DNA of 64,000 bases from Apiospora phragmitis (Eukaryota > Ascomycota > Sordariomycetes > Amphisphaeriales > Apiosporaceae). The stretch is taken from NCBI GenBank assembly GCA_038363925.1, contig JAQQWL010000008.1:930001-994000 (forward strand), given 5' to 3'. Positions 49,601-60,658 of this stretch are shown one piece after another; position 1 is the first letter of the stretch, and each line of letters opens with the position of its first letter. The notes beneath the pieces were generated by a model. It was given only the letters and a program-made list of their open reading frames with translations, had not been told where the DNA came from and did not search any database. The position numbers and the translations under genes are program-made.

Positions 49601-52002
49601 AGCTGACATTTGAGAAATGTTGATGGACGAACCCTTGGAACCAGAGTTCGACATGATAGCCGCATTGTTACATTCCTTCAAGTTCTTCTGCGTCGTTGTA
49701 CCAGCCTTATCACGGGCCGCATTAAGGGCCGCTGAGACCTTGCTTTCGAAAGTCTCTCGGATACCCATACCAGGCGCCGCCTCCAACGTATTGGCTGTTG
49801 CCTCGGCAGTAAGCTGCGCAACAATAGACTTTTGATCGTCGATGTGGACTTGTACCTTCTCGATAGTCGGCTTATCGGGAATTGTGTCACCAATACCGAT
49901 ACTGAAACCATTGTGCAGGAGCCAGTAGTTGATAACGCGCTGGCACCCATTAAGAAAAGCCATCGCGCCAGCAGGACCGAGCTCGTTATAAGCCAAGTGG
50001 ATGATACCACCCGAAGCAGCACCAACGTTCTTCTTCGTCAAAAGACTGAAGAGAAGCTGTCCTGACTGGATCAGGACACCTTCGTCTGCAATGGGGTTCC
50101 ATTTATCTCCCGATGGAGGCTTGGTAAACAGACTGATTTCCTTGGGAATGACCATGCTTGCAATCTGCTTGCCCGTCCACCTGGGTCGGGGTTTGTAGAT
50201 GGCAGGCTCAGGAATAACACCATCCCAGTTGGGCACCCAGAGCATGATGTTCATGACCTCGGCCTTGGTTATGAAGACATCCCGACGACACATCTTGTAA
50301 ATCCGGCCAACGTATCCTGGACAATACCCATCAATGGACCGTTTCGTTGCGGGGAGACGATGTTGAGGGGAACCATGCAGAGCTCCTTGATCTCAGCGCG
50401 AGTCTCTTCAGTTTGCGGTACGTGAAGATTCATCTCGTCACCATCGAAATCAGCGTTGTATGGCGATGTGACAGACAGGTTCAGTCGGAAGGTGGAGTAA
50501 GGCATAACCCTAACGCGATGACCCATCATGGATTCTTTGTGAAGAGAGGGCTGACGATTGAAGATGATGAAGTCGCCATCCTGAAGATGTCTCTCCACCT
50601 TCCAGCCATACTCGAAGTGTGATGGCTCCGGCACGTCGATGATGCCTCAAATCGATTCTAGTGCCATCTGAACGGATCACATACTTCGCACCCGGGTGCT
50701 CATTAGGACCTCGTTGCACAAGCTCGTGGAGCTTGTGAATGTTATATGGTGTGACCGTCTCGGGATACGTCAGAACCCGAGCTATACTTCTGGGAACGCC
50801 GACCTCGTCAAGGGAAATGTTGGCGTCACCGGTGATGACTGTACGAGCCGAGAAATCGACACGCTTACCCATCAAGTTACCACGAAGACGACCCTCCTTG
50901 CCCTTGAGACGTGCACGAACAGATTTGACCGGTCGGCCACTCTTTTGAAGCGCTTGAGGTTGTCCAGCGATATCGTTATCCATAAGGGTAGCAACGTGGT
51001 ACTGAAGCAGCTGCTCGGCCTCGGCAGCGATATGGGCAGGTGCACCTTCTTGAATGGCTTGACGCACATTACCGTTTGAGCGGATAACATCACCCAGCTT
51101 GTAAGTCAAATCGTCTTCATTGCGGAGACCCTGGCCAGTGCCGTCCATGGAGATACTTGGACGAACAGGCGGAGGAGGCACGGGAAGAACAGTGATGATC
51201 ATCCACTCAGGGCGGGCATAATCGGTGTTAAGGCCCATGTCGCGCAGGTCGTCGTCTGAAATGCGCTTCAGGATATTCAGCGCCATCTCCGGGGTTATCA
51301 GCCGCTTATCCTTGGTCTTTACACCATCTTCATTCTTGGTTTCCGATGTGGCCCAGAGCTGGAGAGCAGTCTGGCGGACGTTGGGTTGATCATTGCCACA
51401 ACCACCATGGCCAACGCCTGGGGCGGCAGATTTCCCACTCGGATCAAATGCACCATCTTCTTCCTTAGGCAGTTCGTTCATGCAAAGCTTCTTGGCCTTG
51501 CAGACGTTCCAAACCTTCTGGAATCGAGCCTTCTTGTCTCGTGTAGCAACAGCGGCCTGAATTCCTCGTTGCTCTAGGTGATCCGTGTTAGCATCAACAA
51601 AATCCTATCAAACCGTTAAGGCAGGCGGTCTTTAGGGGATACTAACTCTGTCTTCCAGGACTTTACTACAATTGTGGCACACGGACTCAAGGATTTTCTT
51701 GATCTTTTTTATGAAGCCGGGGTGGAAGACAGGCTTAGCCAGTTCGATGTGGCCAAAGTGACCAGGACATTCAGACATGTTCTGCTGACACGTCGAGCAC
51801 TTGAACTGGCGGTCAACAGAGCCGAGACGGGGATCGTTGAGACCTCCTGTGCGCGGTCTGGTTCGTGTTTCGTCCATGGTCTCGGGATAGAGGATGTGCG
51901 CGACACTCATATTCTTTATCTCTTCGGTGAGAGGAGACCGAACTGGATCTCCTCCACCGTCTTGAGAGGCGCATCGGAATGTGCAAAGTGAAGATTCGCC
52001 AT
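46610..52002 (-). CDS. RPB1: RNA polymerase II largest subunit RPB1 (six frame breaks)
   Basis: Catalytic subunit of nuclear RNA polymerase II. Exons: 52002-51647, 51604-46690 and 46637-46610; introns are 42 and 52 nt. The N-terminal zinc region has [20 protein letters not shown] and CHNC. The active-site magnesium motif [10 protein letters not shown] is near 50430-50458, the bridge-helix region [21 protein letters not shown] near 49420, and the trigger-loop block [19 protein letters not shown] near 48630-48690. The C-terminal domain has about 17 recognisable heptads, nine with exact YSPTSP, and the spliced end reads SPTSPKGD. Inferred breaks: missing base at 51925, extra at 50615-50616, missing at 50302 and 49204, extra in 48018-48021, missing at 47960. 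They balance to 1767 codons (1766 residues), normal for the family. An essential single-copy gene cannot carry six frameshifts, so these are sequence errors. Confidence 0.97.
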
Positions 52003-53330
52003 GGTTGCTGATTAGATGTATCACAGTCGACAAATAGTACGTTGCCGACAGGATAAATGGATGAAAGGCGCGATTTCAACGGAGAAAGGTCGCGATAAAT
52101 TAAGCTTTGACGAAATCTGCGCGAGACAAGAAGTCGAAAGGTCGGCTCGCGAAATCGAAAGAGAAAAATTGGAGGTTGTCTTTGTTTCGTGGAATCGTGA
52201 CTTCGGTCGCCAAAGGGAAAAAGCGGCGAAGGCAGGTCAGCGCGAAGCAGCGTGAGTATGTATATAGCGAGTGGTCGCCCGATTGCGACGATGAAAAGAA
52301 GTCGCTCAGAAGAGATGACGGAGCCGAGAAGCTGTCTGTTGTTCCAGATGGGAAAGCAAAGCCAAATCAAATGGGCAGCGCCAGATCCAACAGGCCCTTG
52401 TGGCCGTTTCGCCTCACCCTCACACACGACCCCTTCAGCAATCCAGGGCGCGCGCAGACCGTGTCGCCAGGCGAGGAGTCGGTAAAATTAGTAGATCTCG
52501 GGAATGTCACGATGTCGGAAAATCGCTGGCGATAGGTGGACGCGATATCCGACGCGCGTGTTGATGGATGAGGTGGTCGACGTTGTGTGTTTGGTGAAAG
52601 AATGGCACGGATCAGATTTTCTGAAGGCGGCCGGCCAGCAAAGAGTTAAGGTCAGGCAAAGCAGGCTGGGCTGCTCAGTGCTGGGAGAGGTGCGAGGTGA
52701 GGCCAGCAGTAGCAGTCGGCCGCTAAGCTGATTGCAGAATTGAGTGGGGCCCCACGGCTCAGGAATCCCTTTGCCGATGACTCAATCCCATTTATTTGCC
52801 TGTTCACCAATCACCACTCGCCTTTCCTTTGCCCGTCCCCCTCAAGCGCTACACTCCGTCAATCTTTTTTGCCTTTGGCATTCCTGTCATACCACGGAGC
52901 TATTGTTTATTTCCCACCCTATTGTTGCTTGCAACCTTAAAACGCCCAGCTGCAGTAGTTGACAGATTCCAGTCAGTCGGTTCGCTTGGAGATGACAATC
53001 CTGCGACACCCGAACTACTGGGTGCTTACCGTGCTCTGAAGCATCCATAGTAAAGCTTATGTAGGTAAGTCACACTGTATTTACCAGAAGCTGTAACTAG
53101 CTACATACCTAGCTATCTGTACTAGCATTGTTTGGTAAAACAACAGCCAAGGATCCATCGGACGGTGGAGCTTTTACAAGCTGGCGAACTCATTCATGCC
53201 TTTGTTTCTATGCACCCCTTTTTGATACATAGCTCATAGGCGACATGGGCACGCCAAGCGTTGATTCTGTCTACTAGGGATGCTACACCGCCTTCATGAT
53301 GTTTTTCGTGTCGTGAGGTGAGTACATCCA
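52003..53330. other. RPB1 upstream region
   Basis: About 1.3 kb between RPB1 and SWD1, both on the minus strand. The part next to RPB1 (52020-52250) is purine-rich on the plus strand, thus CT-rich in RPB1 sense. No gene seen. Confidence 0.45.
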
Positions 53331-54845
53331 TTACCTCTTCCTGCCTCTACCTGTCTTCCCAGCCGTGGGTCTCTTGCCACCAACTACAGCCTTCTCCTCA
53401 GTCTGGGCAGCCTCGCCCTCCCCACCTTCACCCAAGCTTCTCCGCCGTACCGTACCAGTAGATACAGCGACGAATTCCTCCTCGCTGTCGCTCTCGCCGA
53501 GGTTGAACAAGACCGGTATCCGAAACGCCGTACCGTCCATGTCGTCGTCGTAGCCTTTACTTTGGGGTTCCAGCGTCAACACATCAATGTCTTCGTCTTC
53601 GGCATCAAGCCTGCGCTTGGTGATCTCCTCTTGTGGGTGAATATCGAACTCGTCCTCGCGCTCGATGTACTCGACATTCTCCTCGACCTCCGAGAAGTCG
53701 GGGGCCAACGCCGACCATTTCTGCGGACTTGTCACAGACCATATATAAATGCGGCCCGTTTCCATGCCACATGCTGCGAGGAGCGCGCGATTGGGATGCC
53801 ATTCTATGACACCTTGCTCCTCTTTCGGACCCTCCAGCATTCTCACCAAACTACCGTGGCCGCGCTCCCATATGTAAAGCTCATGGTTGTTGTATGTGGA
53901 TGCAGCAACGTATTCGCCTGTTGCGCTGAACGTGACGTGGTTCCATGATAATCTGTTGACCACATCTTGGAACTTGTGCTCTAAAGGTACTTGTATGGTG
54001 TCAGGATCGAGATCTTCGGCAGATAGATTGGGAACGTTGAATGTCCTAATGATACGGTCTTGGGAGTTGACCAGTAAATCGCGACCAGATCCAGTCAACT
54101 TGAGTGTTGTGACGACGGAACTGCATATCTTCTCCGACCATATGATCTCGTGTGTGTTGACATCTATGATGTTCAATTTCCCCTTATTCGTACCCGCCAA
54201 AATGTGGTCTCCGGTAATCGTATATATTGACGCCGTGGTCTGCTGCTTGGCATCTTCTTTCGCTTGTTTCTCCTTCGTAGCCGCGTCGGCGTCGGTGTTC
54301 GCTCGCTTCATCGCTGAGGGTAGAATGTGCTTAACGTCGATCGGCTCGGCGATGTCTACCAGGCATGGGGCCTGCTCGAATATGGATGCGACGAATTGGT
54401 GACTGCGCACATGGAGTTCCTCGTCAGTAGATGATGATATAGCAGCACCCAGCCAGCGTGGGTCTGGTCTCTTGGCGAAAACTTACTGGTTCCAGGGGTG
54501 CAGCTCGGCGGTATAGATCGGGGCGCGGAACCGCACCTCGCGGTACCGCTTCCCGTCGGCCATGTCCCACAGTACGGCGCGCCAGCCCTGGCAGGCGCTC
54601 AGCAGATAGCGCCCGCAGCGGCTCCAGCTCAGCGACGTGATGGCCGCTCTATGGCCCCGAAGCTTGCGCGCGACGCCCATGGTCTCGATGTCCCAGACCA
54701 CCACGGTGCCGTCGACGCGGCCGGACGCCAGGTAGTCGCCCCGGCGGTTGAAGCGCAAGCATGTTGTGTGGCCCGACCGGATGGTGTTGGTGATGTTTTC
54801 CGGGTAGTCCTGGAGCAGGTAATCGTCGGACAAGAGGAGGTTCAT
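53331..54845 (-). CDS. SWD1: COMPASS subunit SWD1 (RbBP5 homolog)
   Basis: WD40 protein of the Set1/COMPASS complex, which methylates histone H3 on Lys4 at active genes. Exons 54845-54487 and 54402-53331 are joined across an 84-nt intron in phase 2, creating HPWNHHQFVAS. The product is 476 residues with no frame break. The start MNLLLSDDYLLQDYPE and the repeats TCLRFNRRGDYLASGR, GRYLLSACQGWRAVLWDM and VIEWHPNRALLAACG are typical of Swd1/RbBP5, as is the VEYIEREDEFDI acidic hinge. A Lys-rich insert (about residues 155-175) and a basic C-terminal tail (KTGRGRKR) are outside the propeller. It is arranged head to head with THG1, with about 580 bp between starts, so the two may share a promoter region. 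Confidence 0.92.
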
Positions 54846-55425
54846 CCTGGCTGGTAATGTGCACAGTTGCTGCTACTCCCTCTGTAACTAGCTAAATGGC
54901 CGTAGTATAGCTGCTAAAAGGCCGACTCGGCCTGTGGCGGTGGGAATGCTGGGTCGATGGGGTGATTTGCGTTCGAGTTCAGCGACTCATATTGGCGAAG
55001 TTCGAGAAGGCTGAGGAGGAGCAAGGAAGAGAGTTTGCGACGAGGGGGCAGATCGCCAAGTTCTCGGGATGCGATTGAGTTCGTAATCTGGAAACTTTCC
55101 AACAGGCGCAGCCTCGCGCTTACCAGGTTGACAGCGGCGGAATAATGCAAGGCTACAGGGCCGTTTCCAGGGATCAGTCCCTTTTTGACAGGGGAGGGAT
55201 CTGCTGGGCTACTGCAGCCAAAACCCCACCAAACAGCTGCTTCCCACGCTCAACCCCGCCTAAAAGAGTTGCAGCAGTATCAAACCCGATCCAAGACTCC
55301 GGCAGATTGAGTCACTCATATCTTGCCAACGCGGTCAAGGACCTTGACGATATCGTAGCTCAATCTCCTCTCTGTCAGGCTCCATGGAATAACACTCAGA
55401 CCGCTTTCCAGAACCGACCTTCAGC
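54846..55425. promoter_or_regulatory. Shared intergenic region of SWD1 and THG1
   Basis: 580 bp between two divergent start codons. It must contain both promoters. No TATA box stands out. Open frames inside it are not supported. Confidence 0.45.
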
Positions 55426-56698
55426 ATGGCAAATTCGAAGTGAGAGACCATTCTGAAGATCTATATCAGTGCGAATCTTGGCACCAACCGTTGCGACTAA
55501 CACCTTCCGTTCTAGGTTTGAGTACGTCAAGGACTTCGAGCGCCCAGACTACCTACTGCCCAACACATGGCTAGTGGTGAGAATAGATGGAAAGGGGTTC
55601 ACCAAGTATGCAATTTTCTCGTCATAGATTGGGATGCTTACTTTCTTTTTTACGTATATACTAACTGAACTAGGCTGTGTGCTAAGTATGGCTTCGAGAA
55701 ACCCAACGATAAAAGAGCTCTCGATCTTATGAACGCAGCCGCCAAAGCTGTTATGACTGATATCCCGGATATTATCGTCGGTTATGGAGTAAGCGATGAG
55801 TACAGGTACATTCATCACTAGTTGAAAAGGGGGTCTCTTCACTGATAAACGCCCTTAGCTTCGTATTCCACAAGACTTGCACCCTATACGACAGAAGAGA
55901 GGTGAGTTTGAGTTGGCACAACCCGTTCGACTGAAAGCGGGCTCATTCGGGAAATAGTAAATTGGTTTCTACCGTAGTATCGACCTTCAGTGCATATTAT
56001 GTCCACCTCTGGTCAACATATTTCCCGGACATGCCGCTGGCGCCTCCCCTTCCGAGCTTTGACGGGCGCGCAGTATGCTATCCCAGCGTCCAGAATATGC
56101 GCGACTACATGAGTTGGCGACAAGTCGACTGTGAGCCAACCACTGCGCAGCTCCATAAACCGGTCCGCTGCTAACATCCTTAGGCCATATCAACAACCTA
56201 TACAACACCACGTTTTGGACGCTGATACAGCAGGGAAGGATGGGTGCGACGGAGGCAGAGGAGTTCCTTAAGGTAAGAAACGCTGCCGGTTCCGGGTGAG
56301 TCGTTCCTTACTGACTGTCCTCAGGGAACCCTCTCGAAAGACAAGAATGAGATATTGTACTCCAAGTTTCACATGAACTATAATAACGAGCCTGAGATTT
56401 TCAAGAAGGGCAGCGTTGTATTTCGAGACGTAAGCTACCATTTCGCCTTGTCGTGAAGTTCGCTGCTGATAGTTGCTAGTACGAGCTTGTGGAGCCTGGG
56501 TCCGACAATGTCGCGGAGACGATTGATGATCTGGCGGAGCCATTGAACCAGAGCAAAACCCAGGCTGAGAATGACAAGAAGCGTCGGGCGAAGGCCAGAA
56601 TAGTAGTCGAGCATCTGGATGTCATCAAAGACGACTTTTGGGATAGGCGGCCCTGGTTGCTCTCCAACAAGCCTGGCAAGATACCCAAGCTGACGTGA
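55426..56698 (+). CDS. THG1: tRNA(His) guanylyltransferase THG1
   Basis: Adds the extra G at position -1 of tRNA-His, needed for charging by HisRS; essential in yeast. Eight exons: 55426-55439 (14 nt), 55516-55605, 55674-55805, 55859-55901, 55958-56130, 56184-56272, 56325-56429 and 56480-56698, with seven introns of 50-76 nt. The start [24 protein letters not shown] (first metal-binding Asp), [14 protein letters not shown] (second metal site), [13 protein letters not shown] and [11 protein letters not shown] are canonical for the family. Exon lengths sum to 865 nt, one more than a multiple of three: at the exon 4/5 junction the conserved RRESKLV needs two more bases (an AG of a GAGAG repeat before 55902), giving 289 codons, or one fewer. 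This is probably a sequence error. The gene is convergent with TMA23, 150 bp apart. Confidence 0.93.
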
Positions 56699-56847
56699 TT
56701 CAATAAAATTTGCGACGGGTTTGCCCCCATCCTAGAGCTCGCAACCATATTTATTGCACATCATGGCTGTAGTTGATTGGCCATCTTGTTTCTTCGCCGA
56801 ACGTGTGGGTATAATTATAATTCTTGTCGCAGTAAGGGGAGGTTGGC

Positions 56848-57571
56848 TCAGCCGGCCGAGGCACGTAATCGCCTCTTCTCCTCCTTCCGGGCCCTTCTAG
56901 CGTTTCGTCTTGCTTTCCGTTCCTCTTTTGTCTCTCCAGCCTTGAATGTTTCCTTAGCCTTCTTCTCTGCCTTTTTGGTCGCTTTCTTGGTCGCTTTCGC
57001 GGCTGCCTTCGCTTCTTTTTCGAGCCGTGCGACTTTCTCCGCCTTCTGGAGCTTCTTGGCTTCCCTCCTGGCCCGGCGCTCCTCTTTGGATTCTTTCTTG
57101 CCGCTACCGCTCTCCTCCTCGGTCGTAGCAGCCGGGGTCGACACCCCGCTGTCTGGCGGCGTGAGCAGTCCGGTAGTCGAAACCAGATTCTTGTCCACGG
57201 TACCCGCCAGCAGCCCCCCCTTGACGAAGCTTGAGTACAGGCCGTTGCCGCCGCTGTACTTGTACACGCCCTTGGAGACGATCTTGTCGAGGTCGAGGTT
57301 GCCGCCGCCGGCCGTCCGCTTCATGGTGCCCGAGGTGGTGTCGATGCCCTTGAGGGCCTGGTCGAAGGCGTTCATCCACCACGCCTCCACCTTGTGGTCC
57401 TTCTTGAGGCCCAGGCCGGCGCCGTCGTTGCCGTCGCGCTTGATCAGGATGTGGTGCTTCAGCCCCGTCGCGTCGTTGGTCGGATGCAGCGAGTGGCCTT
57501 TGCCCCGCCATCCTTGCGACGTCAGGGAGGGCGTGGGCGTCGATCTTGCTGCGCTTCGTGGTGGAAGGCAT
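56848..57571 (-). CDS. Nucleolar G-patch protein, TMA23/GPATCH4-like (one frame break)
   Basis: Likely nucleolar ribosome-biogenesis factor of the Tma23/GPATCH4 type. Single exon; with one extra C removed at 57525-57527 (plus-strand GGG) it is 241 codons (240 residues). The start MPSTTKRSKIDAHALLTSQG leads directly into the G-patch: GWRGKGHSLHPT, then GLKHHILIKRDG and GLGLKKDHKVEAWWMNAFD. Next come GVYKYSGGNGLYSSFVKGG and a Thr/Ser-rich linker. The last 90 residues are an almost pure Lys/Ala/Glu/Arg helix with repeated KKA units, typical of nucleolar proteins. In this family the G-patch usually activates a DEAH helicase; the partner here is inference. Confidence 0.88.
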
Positions 57572-60044
57572 GGCTGAAGATATATTAAAACAACAATAGT
57601 TAAAGATTGACTTGGTGAGAGTGTGGCTGGCTCTCAATTGATCTAAAGGCGAGGGCGTGGGTTTCGGGCTTTTCTAAGGAACTTTTACATACATGCTGGC
57701 TGTGTCTGCGCAACAGGTAAATCATTTTGGAGGCTTGCGCAGTAGCCGTTCAACTGTTCAAAGAAAAATTTAGTGGGGAGATTTTAGCGACTCCACCTGC
57801 CTGGCTTCCTGTGATAAGATGGACGCATGCCCGTCTCCTATTCGGGGGAGGCACGTGCACCGGGGTTCATATTGCTACATCTCGGAGGAAATCCCGGGAT
57901 TGAATGTGGAAATAGTACACTGTTGCTACTGATTTCCACTTCACGTAGTCAGAATTCAATGAATGTATCAATATGCTGCAGAAGTTGAACACCAAGTCAT
58001 GGCCAACATCCTTATCTCCAGTCGTTATGCACCATCACCTCAGATAGGTGTTGAAATTTGAGAAACAGCACAGCGTGAGGCACCATATTGCTAATACGAC
58101 TAAAAATACCAAGATTCGGCTCAGTCCTTTTTAAATCTGGCAGAGACTGTAAAAGAAAATCGAATGAACCTAGAAGATGAGTGTCAGTCCTCGTAGGAAT
58201 AGGTTTTTGGGCTAATTTAGAAGCAGGTTCTGTGAAGTCTCAGATCTATCTTGATGTTTTTCCCATCATCATTTTGCTCAGAAGTGAATTTCTTGGTTTT
58301 TATTTGGAATCATCATAATTGCGGTATGGTGGAATTGAACGGTGTGCCTGTGACTCTGGAAAGGGGAAGACAGAGCTTACCTACCTGGTTGTAATATCAC
58401 TGGTCTCGTGAGTTCGACCACTAGGCCACACTTGACAATGGTAACTTGGCAGCTTATTCGCATTATATTTGCCTTGGCTGTCGCGATGAGGTCGCTTTGT
58501 CTAGCTATGACATCGCCGCGCAACTGGCTTGATGAGTCAGAGCCCGGCAAAGCTCGTACAATGTAGGCATTGATAGGAGCCATCACATATGTAAACAGAG
58601 TGGTGAAAGGGAGCCAAGCTGACTTCTCTTTCATGTTTACGTGACTCGCATCCCTTATTGGTATCTAGCGCGTCGCCTTGCTGGCGGGGAGGAGTCGGCG
58701 ATGTGGTGAGCTCATACCAAGAGAATGGTGCAGGGCCTAATATGTTCATCTGGGTAACCTGCCTGATCCATGGACCACGAACACCATGCTAGGGTCAAAG
58801 CTATTTTCTAATTCTCCTCGTAAGTCAATCTGATGGTGGAAACCATCAGATATACTACGAATCGTTTTTACGGCGCTGCTAAGAAATAAACCAAGCACTA
58901 CTTGGACATGTAAGTCTGCAGGGAAGCTTCTTCAGCACTGCCTGAGAGACGTTGCCTTCGTTGTCTGATTGATGTTCTTGGCATACCTTTATTATAGATC
59001 TCTGGACAGCAAAGCTTCAGCTGTGCTACCTTCGACAAAGTACACTCTCGGTTATGGACGTCAGATGTAAGACCAGTCCTGTTTGGACACTGGACACTCA
59101 TTCTGTTTACCCAGGTGGCTATTTTTATAAGCATGTTCAAACGTTTCATGTACGAATGTGTAGAGCAAGGCGTAAGGGAGACACAAACGATTCATATATA
59201 TACCAGAATATCGACCACTCAGGGCATATATCAATCTCCCGGTATATCTAGACCATTCTGGGGCAATTGTGTCTTCGACTACATCTTTATCTACCTGTCA
59301 TATACTACTCATCCAGCTCTAATCGGCAGTGAATGCATATTGAAAGAGTGGGATTGTAGTGAGGTATCTTGCATAGTTTCGTTATGCGAATATGCCCGAG
59401 GCCAGTCTGCTGACATGGGGGGCAGGATAGGGGTGGATGGGTACGTAACCTAGTAGAGGAATACACAAGGAAGTCGTTCTCGAGAAGATACCCATATCTA
59501 AGCCTTGTTGACCTAACAGAACGCTACCTACAACTTACATCATCAAAAGTGCATTGTCCGTCGGGAGGTCTCCGAGGGCTCCGTTACTAGAGACATGGTA
59601 GATGCGCTAGCGGATCAGCTTTGTACCCCCCACAGCCCAGGGGCAGTGCTGAATGAATGCGAGCGGCCAATCAGACTCCAGTGGCTAACCCTTCCCCTGC
59701 CTATTTGGGTTCCGACGAACGCACCTACGACTAGTGGCCACGCCGTTCCCAAGTCTGAGCTGCAGCGTCCAGTTGCGATACCGACCACCGTTGGGGACCG
59801 ATACAAGGCAGGACTTGCGTGGGGAAGATGCGACGACGTATAAGAGGAGAGCCATTCCTCATGGCTTAACGTCCTCTTCTGCCAAGAAATCTTGCATTCT
59901 TCGTCCCAACAGCGCTTCTTCACTGTCAACAACTTAAGAAATTCCAGGTCACAGACAATCAACACACATACTTGCCCAGCTACGCCACTCCTCAAGTCAT
60001 TTGCGTGTCACCAGGACTAGGCAGTCCCATATCCTGATCCTAAC
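57572..60044. other. 2.5-kb intergenic region
   Basis: No protein gene is supported. On the minus strand an A-box-like TGGCCTAGTGG (58418-58428) and a B-box-like GTTCAATTCC (58331-58340) lie about 90 bp apart without foldable acceptor or T stems; treated as chance or a decayed tRNA-derived sequence. Confidence 0.4.
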
Positions 60045-60530
60045 ATGGCCTTCGTCCTCGGCTTGGTAGGCCGCGCCATACGCAGCGCAACAGCATCAGA
60101 CGAGCATCACAACTCTCCTCCCTATGATGCCCAGACTTCCCGATATGGCCACAACACCCAGCACGCTCACCACGGCCAATATACACAACAATATCAACCT
60201 TACCAACAATATCAACCCCAGCAAGGGCAATACGCCCCGTCCGCTCCGTTCGGCCGTAGTCAGCCAGGCTACGCGGGACCAATCATGCCCACGACGAAGC
60301 GGGTACGAAGAGGGGCTCGCAGAGAAGCACGTCAGTGCCGAAGGGCCCAGCGCCACGGCTACCAAAGTCCGTCGTCGCCGGCAGGACCAGCGCCATCTTA
60401 CCAATCATACCGACCAGAGAAGGCATGGACACCCCAAGGCCCCTTCGGGTCCAGGCAGGTGTGGGAGTCTCATGTAAGAAAAGGAGAAAGGTATTTATGT
60501 ATAATATTGGCAATTTACCGAGGCGAATAG
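60045..60530 (+). CDS. Disordered Q/Y/P-rich hypothetical protein
   Basis: 161 residues, single exon as read. The N-terminus MAFVLGLVGRAIRSATASDE is a short amphipathic or hydrophobic start; many small fungal proteins share an opening of the form LGLVGRAI. The middle is a Gln/Tyr/Pro-rich stretch (HHGQYTQQYQPYQQYQ) followed by an Arg-rich patch (TTKRVRRGARREARQCRR) and another Ser/Pro/Tyr part, so it is probably intrinsically disordered. The last 25 residues look unlike the rest and may be read-through past a missed splice site or frame break. Function unknown. It converges on the F-box/ankyrin gene with 128 bp between stop codons. Confidence 0.5.
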   Translation: MAFVLGLVGRAIRSATASDEHHNSPPYDAQTSRYGHNTQHAHHGQYTQQYQPYQQYQPQQGQYAPSAPFGRSQPGYAGPIMPTTKRVRRGARREARQCRRAQRHGYQSPSSPAGPAPSYQSYRPEKAWTPQGPFGSRQVWESHVRKGERYLCIILAIYRGE

Positions 60531-60658
60531 TCAATGAAACAGTCCAGGCATACAGCGTACATACCTACCTTAGACTACTTACAGATTTGCCCAATGCCAT
60601 GAGTGACCTATGTGAATGTCGACGCTTCACCTATCCGAAACATTTCTTCCAAGCAGAC

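Noticed and set aside
55145..55456. 103-codon frame overlapping the THG1 start
   Set aside because: It runs through the THG1 leader, first exon and intron in another frame and shows no conservation signal.
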